Below, in pieces: positions 1 to 11,800 of a stretch of DNA of 64,000 nucleotides. The notes under the pieces were generated by a model. That model ran no database searches. It had not been told where the DNA came from and saw nothing but the letters and a program-made list of their open reading frames with translations. Every line of letters begins with the position of its first letter. Positions within the stretch are counted from its first letter, which is position 1. The translations under genes and the position numbers were made by a program. The stretch comes from Hirudinaria manillensis (Eukaryota; Annelida; Clitellata; Hirudinida; Hirudinidae): NCBI GenBank assembly GCA_034509925.1, contig CM067531.1:11149319-11213318 (forward strand), given 5' to 3'.

Positions 1-1578
1 AATTAAAGTTTAATGAATTTTTAAAAAAAATCCTTGCACGAAATTATTTGCGAGGACACTAACCGTTTTCATGAATATTAATATTGAACAAATGCTGATT
101 GGTCATTTAATTCATTCAAATAATATATTATATAATATACAATAAGAAAATTATAAAGAAATTTAAACGTGTAGAAGCTGGATGGATAGTTAAGTAGGGT
201 ACGTGGGATAATAGCCAGGAGTTCCTGATTAATGAACGCTTTATACAGCTTCAATTTGCTGCTATGGAGGGTTCATGAAATTTATGACGACGTTAACAAA
301 TATTTTGTCAGACGAATTGTGGTTTATCCATATTTTAAAGCAGTTGTTAAAGTAATTATTAAACTTGTGCTTAATAACAATGAGTATTTATAGGTTTCAG
401 GATTTGTTTTATGACGATTTTTTTGACGACCAACAAAATTGTGAGAATCAACTCTTAAAAAACAGGACACTTAAAAAAACAACGTTTTTGGAGTTTCATA
501 AATCAATTGTAACAATGTTTTGTCTTGTTAGAACGAGAGCATAAATATACCCGTTTAAATTAACGCAATTATGATCAAATATTGGTCTTTATATTGAGGC
601 CCGTCAATTGCCAGACACTGATTGCGATTTTCAGCCACTGTCTCCCACGCCTTGCAGTAACACAATAGCTTTTCTACTTATTCATAACAAGGCATAATAT
701 TAAATTAAGGTAAAACCTTAATTATTTAATTCTTAACAAGGAGGGAGGGGGCTTAGGTAATTAAATATGGGGGTGAATTGTGCGGTTTTACCATGTTTGG
801 TCTATCGCTTAATAGCAAAGACGGTGTATTTATTTTGGTAACTTAATTAGAATATTCAAAACGGAGAAAACTTAAGACTTTTTTTTTTTTTAATTTGTAA
901 AAAACATTAAATTAAAAGAAGCCTTAAAATAAATAATATCTTGGAAAATAAAAAGGTTAAACTGTAAAACTCATTTTATCTGGGAAAGATGATTTAACAT
1001 CAAAGCTCATGATGACATGTTATGAAATGTTAAGTTCATTTTACGAATTCTTGATAAGTTCGCCATTATTATTTTAAAATTTTAATCGTAGAAAGAAAGA
1101 CAGAAAAACATAAGAAAGTTTTAAAAAGAGTAACATTCATTTGTAATTTTCATTTGTAAAATTTCGTATCGTTTTGATTTCGTTTAAGCTATTTAAAATA
1201 TTATTTTACTTTAATGGCAAGTATTTTCAAAATATTTTAGAGATTTTAAAAGAAATATAATCCCATAAAACAACTCGATTAATATCTTTCTAATTCACAT
1301 TTCCTTGTGTTGCTAGTCCATAGTATTCGATGCTAGTTCTTAGAATCATAAACAACAGGTGAGCGCATTTAATTGTTTCTAGTGACCGGCTTGTACTTTC
1401 ATCACTTCAGAGTACAAAATCAGTACTTTCTTATCATTCATTAGTGTTTAGTGTTCATTTAAAAAAGAAACAAAACATAATGAGACAGATTTTTAGTGAA
1501 ATTTTACAAAAATAAAGCAAATGAAAGAATCTGTTTTGAAATTAAAATGTATTTTCGATTAATTAGTATTTGAAGAAA
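1..1578. other. AT-rich upstream region, no gene seen
   Basis: I see no convincing coding exon, RNA gene or mobile element. The stretch is rich in A/T runs and stops in all frames. Its right end must hold the promoter and 5' leader of the short SKICH gene, but no recognisable core promoter element stands out. Confidence 0.5.
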
Positions 1579-3312
1579 ATGGAGAAGAATAGAGTGATGT
1601 TTCAAAATGTACAAGAATCTTATGAGCTCAATCAGGACATTATTGTTGAATTTGTGATTTCCGAGGGACAACCGGTTCATTGCCGCGATTGGATAGGATT
1701 GTTTAAGGTTGGATGGACATTGTACAGCAACTTTTACTCCTACCAGTGGGTGCCTTATCCTTCTGGTTATGTCGAGGGCAGCGAACTCTCGAATAAGGTC
1801 GTGTTTCCAGGTATGTATTTGACTGTTTGTAATCACTTGTAATGATTTAATTTTTTAACGAATTAATTCACCGATCGTTCGTTTTTAAGCATCGCAACTC
1901 CCGTCGAACGATGGATGTTTTTACCAGTTTTGCTACATGTCGAACAACGGGAAAATGATGGGCGTCAGTTCATCGTTTCAATTTGAAGAGGAAATAATCG
2001 AAGACTTTCTTGAAATCGACTCTGAAGATGGAGTCATTGTCAAGACGAAAACAATGCTCCTAGAGAATATGCTCGAAGGATCTCAGAAAAATAATGCTTC
2101 TCTAAAACTCGTACGTTTCAGATGCTTTTAACTTTAAGTCTTTATACAGATTATTAAGATTTATATATTTATTCTTAAAAACAGAAATTGAAAGCGATGG
2201 AGGAGGAATGCAAGCATCTTCGTGTGCAACGAGAGGTCATGGAAGAACAAGTAATGGAATATATGAAAAAGATGGATAACCTTGAGGTTAGTGTAAGATG
2301 ACCCTTTTTTTTTCTGACTCGATCATCTTTCAACTTCCATTAAAACCGTAGCCAAGAGCCGCGAAATTTGATAGCAATACAAAAACAAGTTCGCTAAACA
2401 TTTTACAAAATGACATTATAAGTTGATTTTGAATTAAATAGGACTACGACAAGAAATATAGCGAAAATTGCAAGTATATTTACGAACTGGAGGAAGAGAT
2501 TAATGCTCTGAAAAAGGAAAACAGTAGTTTTAAGAACAATATGATTACTTCGAACGACAAGATGGTGCTAATCATGGTATGTTTATTTGTCCAATTGTCC
2601 ACAAGTGAGGTTATTTTGACCAATATTCATGGTGTAATGCCTCCTTATTTATTAAAGGTTCTGTGTTTAGTTCCATTTCATTTTAGATCGTCTAAACTGA
2701 AATTGTTTCATTTTAAATTAAGAGTTATTGTATAATCAAGTTATTGTACTACTATTACGATATACATTTCGACATACCTTTTACAGGAGAAGTATAAGGA
2801 TCAACAAACGGTTTTGGAACATCTCAATAAATCTAACAATGACCTCCACAAAAGAAACGAGAAATTGGAGAAAGAAGCTTCGAGGTTGATGGAGCTCAGT
2901 AATGGCCAAACCAAAGAGGTGACTCAGTCTTAGCCTTGTATTTTATTTTACCGAACACAACATTAAATCGGGAATTCTTCAATCTCCAGATCAAAACTCT
3001 AAGGAAACAGCGCGATATTGCCACCAGCCAAATAGAAGCAGCCGAACTGACCAAAAATCTCCTTAAACAAGAATTTGAGAAGGAATTAGTTAAAATGGAG
3101 GTAGGTTTTGAAAATATTTAATTTGGCGCAAGTGCTTCACGGTTTGTTTTTCTTAGGCATTGGCAATTGAAAACATTAACTTGAGGAAGGAGCTCCAATT
3201 CTTCGAGAGTACGTCTGACAGTGGCAAGAGTCGCATTGATATTCATTTAAAGGCCAAGTCAAAAACAGAGGACAAATCTTTTTTTGATATCTTCAAGAAT
3301 TTGGGCAACTAG
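1579..3312 (+). CDS. Short CALCOCO/TAX1BP1-like SKICH and coiled-coil protein without zinc fingers
   Basis: Seven exons join in frame: 1579-1810, 1890-2110, 2185-2286, 2442-2576, 2787-2918, 2990-3100, 3157-3312 (362 aa). Residues about 8-125 form a SKICH domain (seen: HCRDWIGLFKVGW, YQWVPYP, NKVVFPG, then FYQFCYMS). This fold is typical of the NDP52/TAX1BP1/CALCOCO1 autophagy and transcription adaptor family. Right after it an acidic stretch is followed by GVIVKTKT (about 125-132), where NDP52 and TAX1BP1 carry their non-canonical LC3-binding motif. The rest is Glu/Lys-rich coiled coil ending in SFFDIFKNLGN and a stop. There are no C-terminal zinc fingers, so the protein is about half the length of its downstream neighbour. 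The first two introns sit at the same positions and phases as in that neighbour, so the two are tandem paralogues. I chose the ATG at 1579 because an in-frame TTG at 1570 is the only upstream alternative. Role as a receptor or regulator is inferred. Confidence 0.88.
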
Positions 3313-3325
3313 GAATCTGTGATAC

Positions 3326-3331
3326 AATAAA
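3326..3331 (+). terminator. Probable poly(A) signal of the short SKICH gene
   Basis: A canonical AATAAA lies 14 bases after the stop codon at 3312. The distance is short but usable for a compact 3' UTR. Confidence 0.5.
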
Positions 3332-5152
3332 CGGTTTGAAGCATTGAGCCCAAAAAAATGCGAATGCGTCCGGGATATTAATCTTTGTTTTCGTGCGTTT
3401 AGTGCTTTGCTTAGTTGTTTCTGATAAGCAGATAAATCATCGTCAAGAATGCTAGACGTATTAACTGGAGAACAAGTTTTGCTGAAAACAATTAGTTTGA
3501 ATTAGGGGGTAATTAAGTGAATTTTCTATTGAACGGGTTTGGTGCTGTTGGTCAACCTGGGTAAGATTCGTATACAATTATAGTACAGTCTTTACTATGT
3601 TAACGACGTACCTCAAATGTAAGCTCCTATCAGTTGCAAATACAAAATCCCATCGGAACTATTTATTGTTGCACTATTCACACCTCAAAGGAAGCAATGT
3701 CATTTTTCCAGGAGAAAAAAGTGAATTTGTGAAATGATTAGTTATTAGTGTTTTCAAAGGCCCAAATTTTGTCCATGTTTGAATTTCTTCGACCAGGTTT
3801 CAAATTAGTAGCTTTTGTCACTTATTGCTATGGGATGCACAAGTTGTTCCGCATTCAAACATCCTTTATGACGTCATTAAAGTTAACAGTTATTGTACTT
3901 TTTGTGACATAAGAACAACTAGACTTGCTAACCAGACAAGATATTTAGCAAATATAAGTTTTGAAGTTGAAAGTATGCCTTGTTTCTCAAAATAAACACT
4001 TTAATCATTAGAGATGGAATATTTGTCCTTGAACTTCAAGTACTTATTCTCGCACTCGTACTTGGAATATCCAGTACTTATTCCCAAGTCCGGTCAGTTT
4101 GATCAAGAACCAAAGGATGGGCTTTAATTTTAATTTTATGGTCCCTTCCGTTTTAGGCTTATTTTTTGTATCATGTTACTAAAGTATATAAGATAAAAAA
4201 GTTACAATTGCTATTGCCCTGACCAAATTAATGTTAAAAAAATCAGAGATTTTAGAAAAATCCATATTTTGCGCAATTGCAAGATATTTTCTGAGTTGTA
4301 TAATTCCATTGGTTACTAATAGCGACTCGGTTTGGCGCGAAAATAAGTATTGCAGGCTGTTTCGAGGTTAGATTTGCAATAAAATAATGCCGCTAACCAA
4401 TTTAAAAAATATTTTTTTTTTGCAAAACATGCCCAAACCAAATTATATATTAACAAATTAGATATTTAACTAGAATATCAATAAATCATCTCATCGAGAC
4501 TACAAAGGGCTACTCAATTGACCGATAACGAGTTATCAAGGTGTATATATTGAGGCGTTATAATAGACAGGTAAAATCTAAAACACTATTTTTACTTTAA
4601 AGAAAATCAAGAATAATATTTTAAAAAGAGAAATAGTCACTACAGCTGTAAATTCACAAGATATTCAAGCATTAAAAATATGAATATGATATTAATTTGC
4701 TGTTATATTTTGCACATAAAATTTAAACCATCATAAATTTTTCTGAAAACTTTTATTAATTTTAAAAGTATAAACTTAGCACATTATGAATGGTCTTTAT
4801 CTGCGTATGTTTTCAGAGCCTTCCTTGATTCGGCAAGTTTTATTCTCATTGTTCGCTTAATTTCACATTGTGGTAGACTATTTTTCGTTATACAGGTGTG
4901 TTGAAAATATCGTTGGTTAATTTGTGTCTTTTGGGTTATTGCGTTGTTCACATAAATGGCTTAAATAACTACAGCTGATTCAAGATATAAATATGAATTG
5001 TAATCATGAGCTGTGAGATTATAAGGGTTTATAATGAGTTTATTTCATAAATACCTTTTGCTGTATCATTGTTTGTTTAAGGATGTTAGGCAGTCTGTAG
5101 TTGTCCATTATCACAAATTAATAGGTCGGATCTGCATTTCAGATACTGCAAA
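3332..5152. other. Intergenic stretch between the two SKICH genes
   Basis: No coding exon was found. Around 4040-4095 there are several degenerate copies of an AGTACTTATTC/CTCGTACTTG motif, probably the worn end of a repeat. A good splice acceptor (TGCATTTCAG, ending at 5141) lies 11 bases before the next start codon, suggesting a 5' UTR intron or a trans-splice acceptor for the downstream gene. Confidence 0.4.
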
Positions 5153-8100
5153 ATGACTGATCACAAAAGCCCGGTGAAAAAGCCTTCAATCCATGTCATC
5201 TTCAGAAGGATCGAGGAATCCTACCTTGTCAACACAGATGTCACAGTGCATTATAGCATATCAGGTTCTCTGGAAGTGAATAGTAATGATTGGATTGGAC
5301 TGTACAGAGTAGGCTGGAGATCACCCTCAGATTACATATATTATGAATGGGCTCCAAAATTGAATGACAATGAAAATAAAGTGGTCTTTCCAGGTTAGAT
5401 TATCAGTATTCTCTTTTTATTATCTTGATTTAATTTTTAATTTAACATTTATCTTTTTACAGCTAAAAAGCTGCCAAAGGATGATGGCGAATTTTACCAA
5501 TTCTGTTACGTGACATCGTCTGGCCAAGTACATGGTGCAAGTACACCATTTCAATTTAAGTCAATCATGATTGATGATTTGGTTGAAGATGAGGATGAAA
5601 ACAATGAAATAGTTGTTGTAAAGACCAAAACTTCATTCCTTGAAGATAACTTGGAGAAGGCAAACAACTTAAATTCCAGTTTGAAGCAGGTTTACAGAGC
5701 GTTCTTTTTCATCAATGTGTTTTTTTTTCAAATGTGTGCCTTTTATTAATAATTTATTGATTGATTAATTCTATTGCAAGAAAATTCAAATCCTGGAATG
5801 CGACGTCGAGGTCATGCGTCTTGCGGAACGCGATTGGTCATCGAAGTTTCAAAAGAGCAAGGAGAGAGAGGAGGAAACCAAACAGTTGCTTAAGGTTTGG
5901 GATTACATTTTATATAAAATAATATATAACATTTTTAACTACAAAGGTTTATTTATGAATTAATATGGTTAATATTCATGACTTGTGACCTTTTGTCATT
6001 CCTGTCATTTTATTGCAGGAAAAATGTGAAACAATCTCTGAACAAAAGCAGAGTAACAGCCATTTGCAGGACTGCATTAATGGACTTCAGGAGAAGTTGG
6101 ATATTTTGGAACAGGTGTGTGTTTTAAGAGATTTCCATTCACTTATTAGAACCATAATAATACTTAATAATGTTTAATAATACTTAATATTGCTGCATTT
6201 ATGTTAAATGCAATCTAAGAGAATTTCTATTAATGATGGAATTCATTTGGTTGGTGCATTGTTGATTTAGGAGAAACACAGTATGGAGAAACGTCTTGAT
6301 GACAGTGATCTGTACATTGCAAGCCTTCAAGAGAAAATCAAAAACTTGGTAACTGAGAAGGATTCCTTGAATGGAACGATCAGAGTTATGGAGGAAGAGT
6401 TTAAGAAAAACTTTCAAGAACAACAAGTTCTGAAGTTCAAATTGACTGAAGAAGAATTGAAATCTGGAAAGTATAAGAAGGAAATTGAACAGATTACATT
6501 GGAACTTACAAGCTTAAAACAAATCCATGATAAACAGACCAAAATCAATAATGACGATAAGGTAGTATTAGTTAACTTCATTTAGCTAGTTAACAATTGT
6601 CTTTAATATAATGATCATCCCAGAACCAGATTGGAAACTTGCTGGAAAGATTACAAAATGCTGAAGATAAACTGAGTGCAGCTGAACATTGTAAGATGAT
6701 GCTTAATGAAGAGGTGTTGAATCTTAAAGTATCTCACGAAGGAGCCATGTTGGAATATGAGGTAACAATCAAAATGCCATATTTCAAGTGTCTTTTCATT
6801 AATGTATTGCAACGGTCCTTCGTTCACACAGATTTCTCAAAATGAAGTGAAGTCGCTTAACTGTAGAATCAATGAATTGGAAGTTCTGTGTTCAGATGCA
6901 AAAAAGACATCGGAAGAGGAGAAGTTGAAGCAAGAATCCGCTCTTCAAATCAAGCTGGAGGTTGTATACCAAGAATTATTAGTGTTAATTACATTTGTCA
7001 ATAACAAAAATATTTGTTAGGAAATTTCATCTCTGGAGAATGAACGAGACAAATTGAAAAAAGACGTTGAAAGACTAAAAAATGAAGCTGGGGAACAAAG
7101 TGATTCTCTGAATGCCCTCCAAATAGCACATCAGAGCCTCGTTGCCAGCTTTTCGAAGAAGCTTGAAATGATGAACAGGGACTCTGATGCGATTAAAATG
7201 GAGAAGGTTAGTGACTATAATCAATTTTCTTGCACTAATTAATTAATTAATTAATTTTTAAATTAAATGCCTCTTTTGTTTTTATAGAAAGAGTTGGAAA
7301 TTAACAATCTGCAATTAGAGAAAGATAACAAAAGCTTGGTAGACAGGATAGTCATGTGCCAACAGGCTTTTAAAGAAAAGTATGCTGAATGTGAAGCCCT
7401 CAAAGACCAGCTCGCTGGAAGTAAGATTACGTGAACTCCATGTTGTGATTAAAGACGTAACAATGAATGTAATTATTTGTAGCAGCTGACCTTGAGGATG
7501 GTACTGATGGCCAATCTTCTGGTAATGTTTCTGTGCTGCAATACTTTTAACGATCTCCTGCTTTTATGCGCATATTCCACTACACACACCGTGTGTTTCA
7601 TGCTGTCCAAGCAATATTAAGGGCTATAGTTTTATGCTTATGTTTGTATATGCACATGTCTGCAATAGTTGTTTTTTTAAATACTTGCTGTGAGATGGCT
7701 TGCCAGGATTTCCCTAGGTGGTGACCTTCTAGTAATGCAATGTCATTTTTTCTTATGAAGATGTTGATGGCCTCAATGAAAGTCTGAGGAAGTACAAGAA
7801 GATGTTATGGAGAGAAGGAACCAAAAGAGAAGAACTCTACAGGAAGCTCGATGATAAAGACAGGGAGATCGAGAGGCTGAAGGAACTGCTTTCAGTAAGT
7901 TTTCTTGAATTAAAACATAGTCTAACAATAGTCTAATGTCATTTTGTTGCGTTAAGATGACTGCAACCGGGGGAATCGGCAGCGAAGAGTACGGAATTTC
8001 CGACAAAGGTCTGACAAAGCTCTTGTTTATTAGTAATGTTTTGTAATGTTCTGTAATGTTCTCACCGAGTTCATTTTATTTATAGATGTTGAGATGAAAG

Positions 8101-8440
8101 AAATGCCAAACCAAACTGAAGACCAGAAGTTAGTTTAGCACATTTTATGTTTCTGTATTTTTTATTATACTTTGTTTTTCATTGCATTTCTTCATATTTG
8201 CATTTCTGACATTTTGGTGATTTCTATTTTAGTCACTCAAATTGTTTAAGGTTGTTGGAAGGTATGAGGCTTTGTCCATTTTGCTCAGTCTCCTTTGAAG
8301 GATGTGAAGAGAGTGCAATTGCCAATCACGTAGAAAATCATATGGACAATGACATAGAGTGCCCTATCTGCCAGAAGAATTTTGAAGGGTGTGACAGAGA
8401 GGAAGACGTCGTTCACCACGTCCAAAGCCATTTCAACTAG
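5153..8440 (+). CDS. TAX1BP1: TAX1BP1/CALCOCO-family autophagy receptor: SKICH, coiled coil, two zinc fingers
   Basis: Fourteen exons join in frame to 676 aa: 5153-5393, 5463-5689, 5781-5894, 6019-6114, 6271-6561, 6624-6761, 6832-6960, 7021-7206, 7288-7420, 7483-7521, 7761-7894, 7957-8008, 8086-8128, 8233-8440. An N-terminal SKICH domain (NDWIGLYRVGW, YYEWAPK, NKVVFPG, FYQFCYVTS) is followed by a very acidic run and IVVVKTKT at about 130-137, the position of the claw-type LC3-interacting motif in NDP52/TAX1BP1. A long Glu/Lys-rich coiled coil fills the middle. Two C2H2-like fingers end the protein: C622/C625/H640/H644 and C651/C654/H670/H674, the cargo/ubiquitin-binding module of this family. 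Known relatives bridge ubiquitinated cargo and LC3 in selective autophagy. TAX1BP1 versus CALCOCO1/NDP52 cannot be separated here, so the symbol is a family label. The exon-10 acceptor could be 3 bases further on (7486) without changing frame. Confidence 0.92.
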
Positions 8441-8805
8441 GTGGACTTTGGCAGTTCTTAGAGAGGAAGTTCCTCTCACATTTAATGGATATAAAACACT
8501 TCGATTTGCCCTTGATTAGAGTTTACTTCAAACTGCATTGTTCTAACTACTTATAACTTTGGTTTTCACCATCCATTTCTTTCCCAATGCTGGATGTTTA
8601 TTAATGGTCAAATAGTAAAACTATTAAATGAGATGTTGAGCGTATTTTCACACTTGTCATTTCGAGAGATTCATTAAGAATTTGCTAAATTCCCCATGAA
8701 CGGGAAGTTATGAAAGGGCAGAATAAGGCCCATCAGAAATCCAAAGCAAGAATGTTAAACCAGTTTAGGTGGATTGAATGTGTGCACAGAGTTTTCTGTT
8801 CAGGT
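8441..8805. other. Shared convergent 3' region of the TAX1BP1-like gene and SEC31
   Basis: This 365 bp separates two stop codons facing each other. An ATTAAA for the forward gene is at 8623-8628 and an AATAAA on the reverse strand (for SEC31) is at 8597-8602. The two 3' UTRs therefore probably overlap. Nothing else is visible. Confidence 0.5.
8597..8602 (-). terminator. Probable poly(A) signal of SEC31
   Basis: The reverse strand reads AATAAA about 200 bases after the SEC31 stop codon. Confidence 0.4.
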
Positions 8806-11800
8806 TCAGTGCAAATGGACCTTAAGTTGAGATGCAGTATGAATAAGAATCTTGATGCTTGGGAAGAAGCTGCTGATCTCACTGAAATTCCCCATGCCAA
8901 CGATCTGGGTGTGGTATGCCAGTGCAGTGACATAGTCCGACTGCTCCATACACAAAACTATTTGGTGTAAGCCTGCAGTCATTGGTGGTGATAACTGAAA
9001 AATTTTAAGTTGGTAAGAGATCTGTTTGTCCACAATATTTGCATTCCAAAGTGCTTACGTTTCCTTCGTGTAGACGGCAATATAACACTTCCAACTTCTT
9101 GGAAATGTCATCTAGCTTCTTCTTTGTGACCTGACATAAAATTAAGTTTTTAAAGCCCTTCAATGATTGCCCACCTAATCCAAAATATAATTGATATTGT
9201 GACTAAGTGCAATAAAAATGCAAATGGAAGTTCTTAATAGTAAAATAGAATTCTTAAGGAGAACTTGTTGGACATAGAAACATGTTGTTCTAATTCATTC
9301 AGATATGATGGTGTAAACATCAGTTTTTGCCTAAAATATACCTATATACCAGCAAATATTGCTGATAACAGAAAGTATATTATACAAAGAATATGCAATC
9401 AAATTATTCAAATTAATTTGTTAAATTACCAAGTTTTCAGCTCCAGCATAGCATCTTTGAATTATTGCATCAAAAACGTCTTTGATTATCTGATGCTCCC
9501 CAGGTAGATCTCGGCTCTGAGGCATCTCGACCTTAGGCACCTAAATCATGGATACGGATGGTGCATCTATGAATGTACGATATGATCCAATTTTGTCCAA
9601 AAGTAAAAGTTTACCTGTTGAGGAGGGGGCTGAGATTGTTCAAAGTGAAAGTCCTGAGGATCGTAAAGTTTCCCTTGGTATGACTGACCTGATGATGCCA
9701 CAGCCAACTAGAAGAGAAATCACAACTTTGAAACAAAATCATCCAACTTAATGACAAGGATCACAGACCTGGGAGGGTTTGCCACTTATTGAAGGAGGAT
9801 CGTTCCATGCTGGCAAAGTTTTACTTTGACCAAATACTGAAATGGAAATAATTTTTAAAGACATAATTTGTGATATTTAGAAAAATGACAATTCTAACCT
9901 GGAGGTAAGTTCTGGGTCAGTGTACTAGAAGGATTGGGAGCCATTGGGCTAAAAAAAAATTAAATTAGACTTAAAATAGTTAAATATGAACATCTTTTGC
10001 AAAGTGCTATAATAATAATAACATTAACAATAATAATAATAACAATAATATTAATATACTTTTAATGATTAATTTTTTAAATAACAGTGCCAATTAGCAA
10101 GAGCTGACCAAAACACAGCGACACAAAAAATGAAATGATGATAATGCTTACTTGTAAAGTGGTTCTGAAGGATGACACTGAGGTAAATAAAACTGTCCTG
10201 AAAATTAAATGTTATTTATGCACAGATCATCTTATAAAATAAATATAAACATAGTGCATTGCAAGCATTTAACAATAATAAATGCAATTAGTTACAATGA
10301 ACGGAGATCAGTTTTGGTCAGAAGTATACCTGGGGAGGTATTTAAGAGATTGTTATCATAATGCGGAGGAGACAAATTGGATGGAAAAGGCTGTTGATGA
10401 GAGAGGTTGCCAGGATAAGGTGATGTCATTAATGGATTTGTTTGATTTGTGCTGGACTTGTGCTGAACCTACAACATTTCAGAAAAATACTTTGAAGCAC
10501 TACTCACAGTAACAAGAAATATTAACATTTAAATTTGTAATTTAAAAAAAAACACCTTAGGAAGTCCTGGTTGATGAAATTGCTGGGAATATTGTGCATT
10601 GGTTTGAAGTGGCTTTTGCATTGCAAGTTGAGGCTTGATGTCGATTACGTGGAATGGTTTTGGAGGGATTTGGTACCTAGAGGTGTACTCCCTCCCAAGC
10701 GAGTTGTAGACACGATCTTTCAACAACGCAGACTTTAACTAAAGTAATATGAACAGAAAAAAAAGCTAGTTTTGATACTAAGAAAAGATTATAATGTTGA
10801 ACCCTACATTGTTCAGGGGCATCAAATACCTCAGAGCCACTATTGCGCAACCTTGTTCTGCAAGAACTTCTGCATATTCAGAAAGTCTTTCAACGAGTAT
10901 ATTGTCATGCCAGGTGTTCCTGTCATTCATGTTTGTGGGTGAATGTTGTAAAACCGTGACCTTTTCTATTACATCCTGTTCCATGAAAAGCAACCCAATC
11001 TTAAGTATTTTCAGCATAATCTTCAGATATCATCCTATAATTAGAATTTCAGATATAATTAAACTTGCACTTAGAAATCCAAATCACCTGAAGCTTTTGA
11101 TGACATACGGAATCCATTGTTTTTTCTAAATTTGAAATCAAATGTTCCACATTGCCAGCAATGATGTAACACAACTGAGCCCCGATGTGAAGCGTCGGAT
11201 CACCAACTTCTTCGAGTCGTTTCCCCAAAGAGTCTTTAAAAAAAGGCATGAAAATTTAGCATAATTTTAATACCATAAGAGGAAATGCAGAGGTAACAGA
11301 AAAGGTTTAAGCTATAAGCCAAGAAGATGATAAAAATCTCATACAAGTTTACATAGAGTTCTTAAAGTAAACAGCTAGTCGATCAAAACATAGAAACATC
11401 TTAAAACAAAAATGTTATAAGAGATCATTGAAAAGCTCTCCGTCATTACAAAAACAATCTGACAATAAGAACAACATTCTTACTCTCAACGTGCTCTCTG
11501 CTCAGTTGGCAGTGAAAGTTAACATTAATTAATTGCTTTGGACAAGTCATGTTCAGCATTCACATCATATACATAGGTTATGCAAAGTAAAAATAAAACA
11601 GAAAAATTCTGAATAATAAAAATATAAACTTACTACAAAGAGATGAAAGTTCCTCTGGGTAAGAATAGGTGAGAATGACAAGAAGAATGTCCCTCCATTT
11701 TGAAATTTCATAAGAACTCACAATGGATTCAATGTTGTGGTCCATAATAGATGAAATTAACTTCAACAAAGATCCAATAATAATAATAATAATAGTTTTT

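Noticed and set aside
6270..7440. Coiled-coil segment first considered as myosin- or kinesin-like
   Set aside because: The preceding SKICH domain and following zinc fingers, joined in one frame, place it in the TAX1BP1/CALCOCO family.
8710..8970. Forward open frame opposite the last SEC31 exon
   Set aside because: It is antisense to the conserved SEC31 C-terminal domain, which explains its openness.
9548..9751. Forward open frame over SEC31 exons 22-23
   Set aside because: The reverse strand carries conserved SEC31 C-terminal exons with correct splice sites; the forward frame is a shadow.
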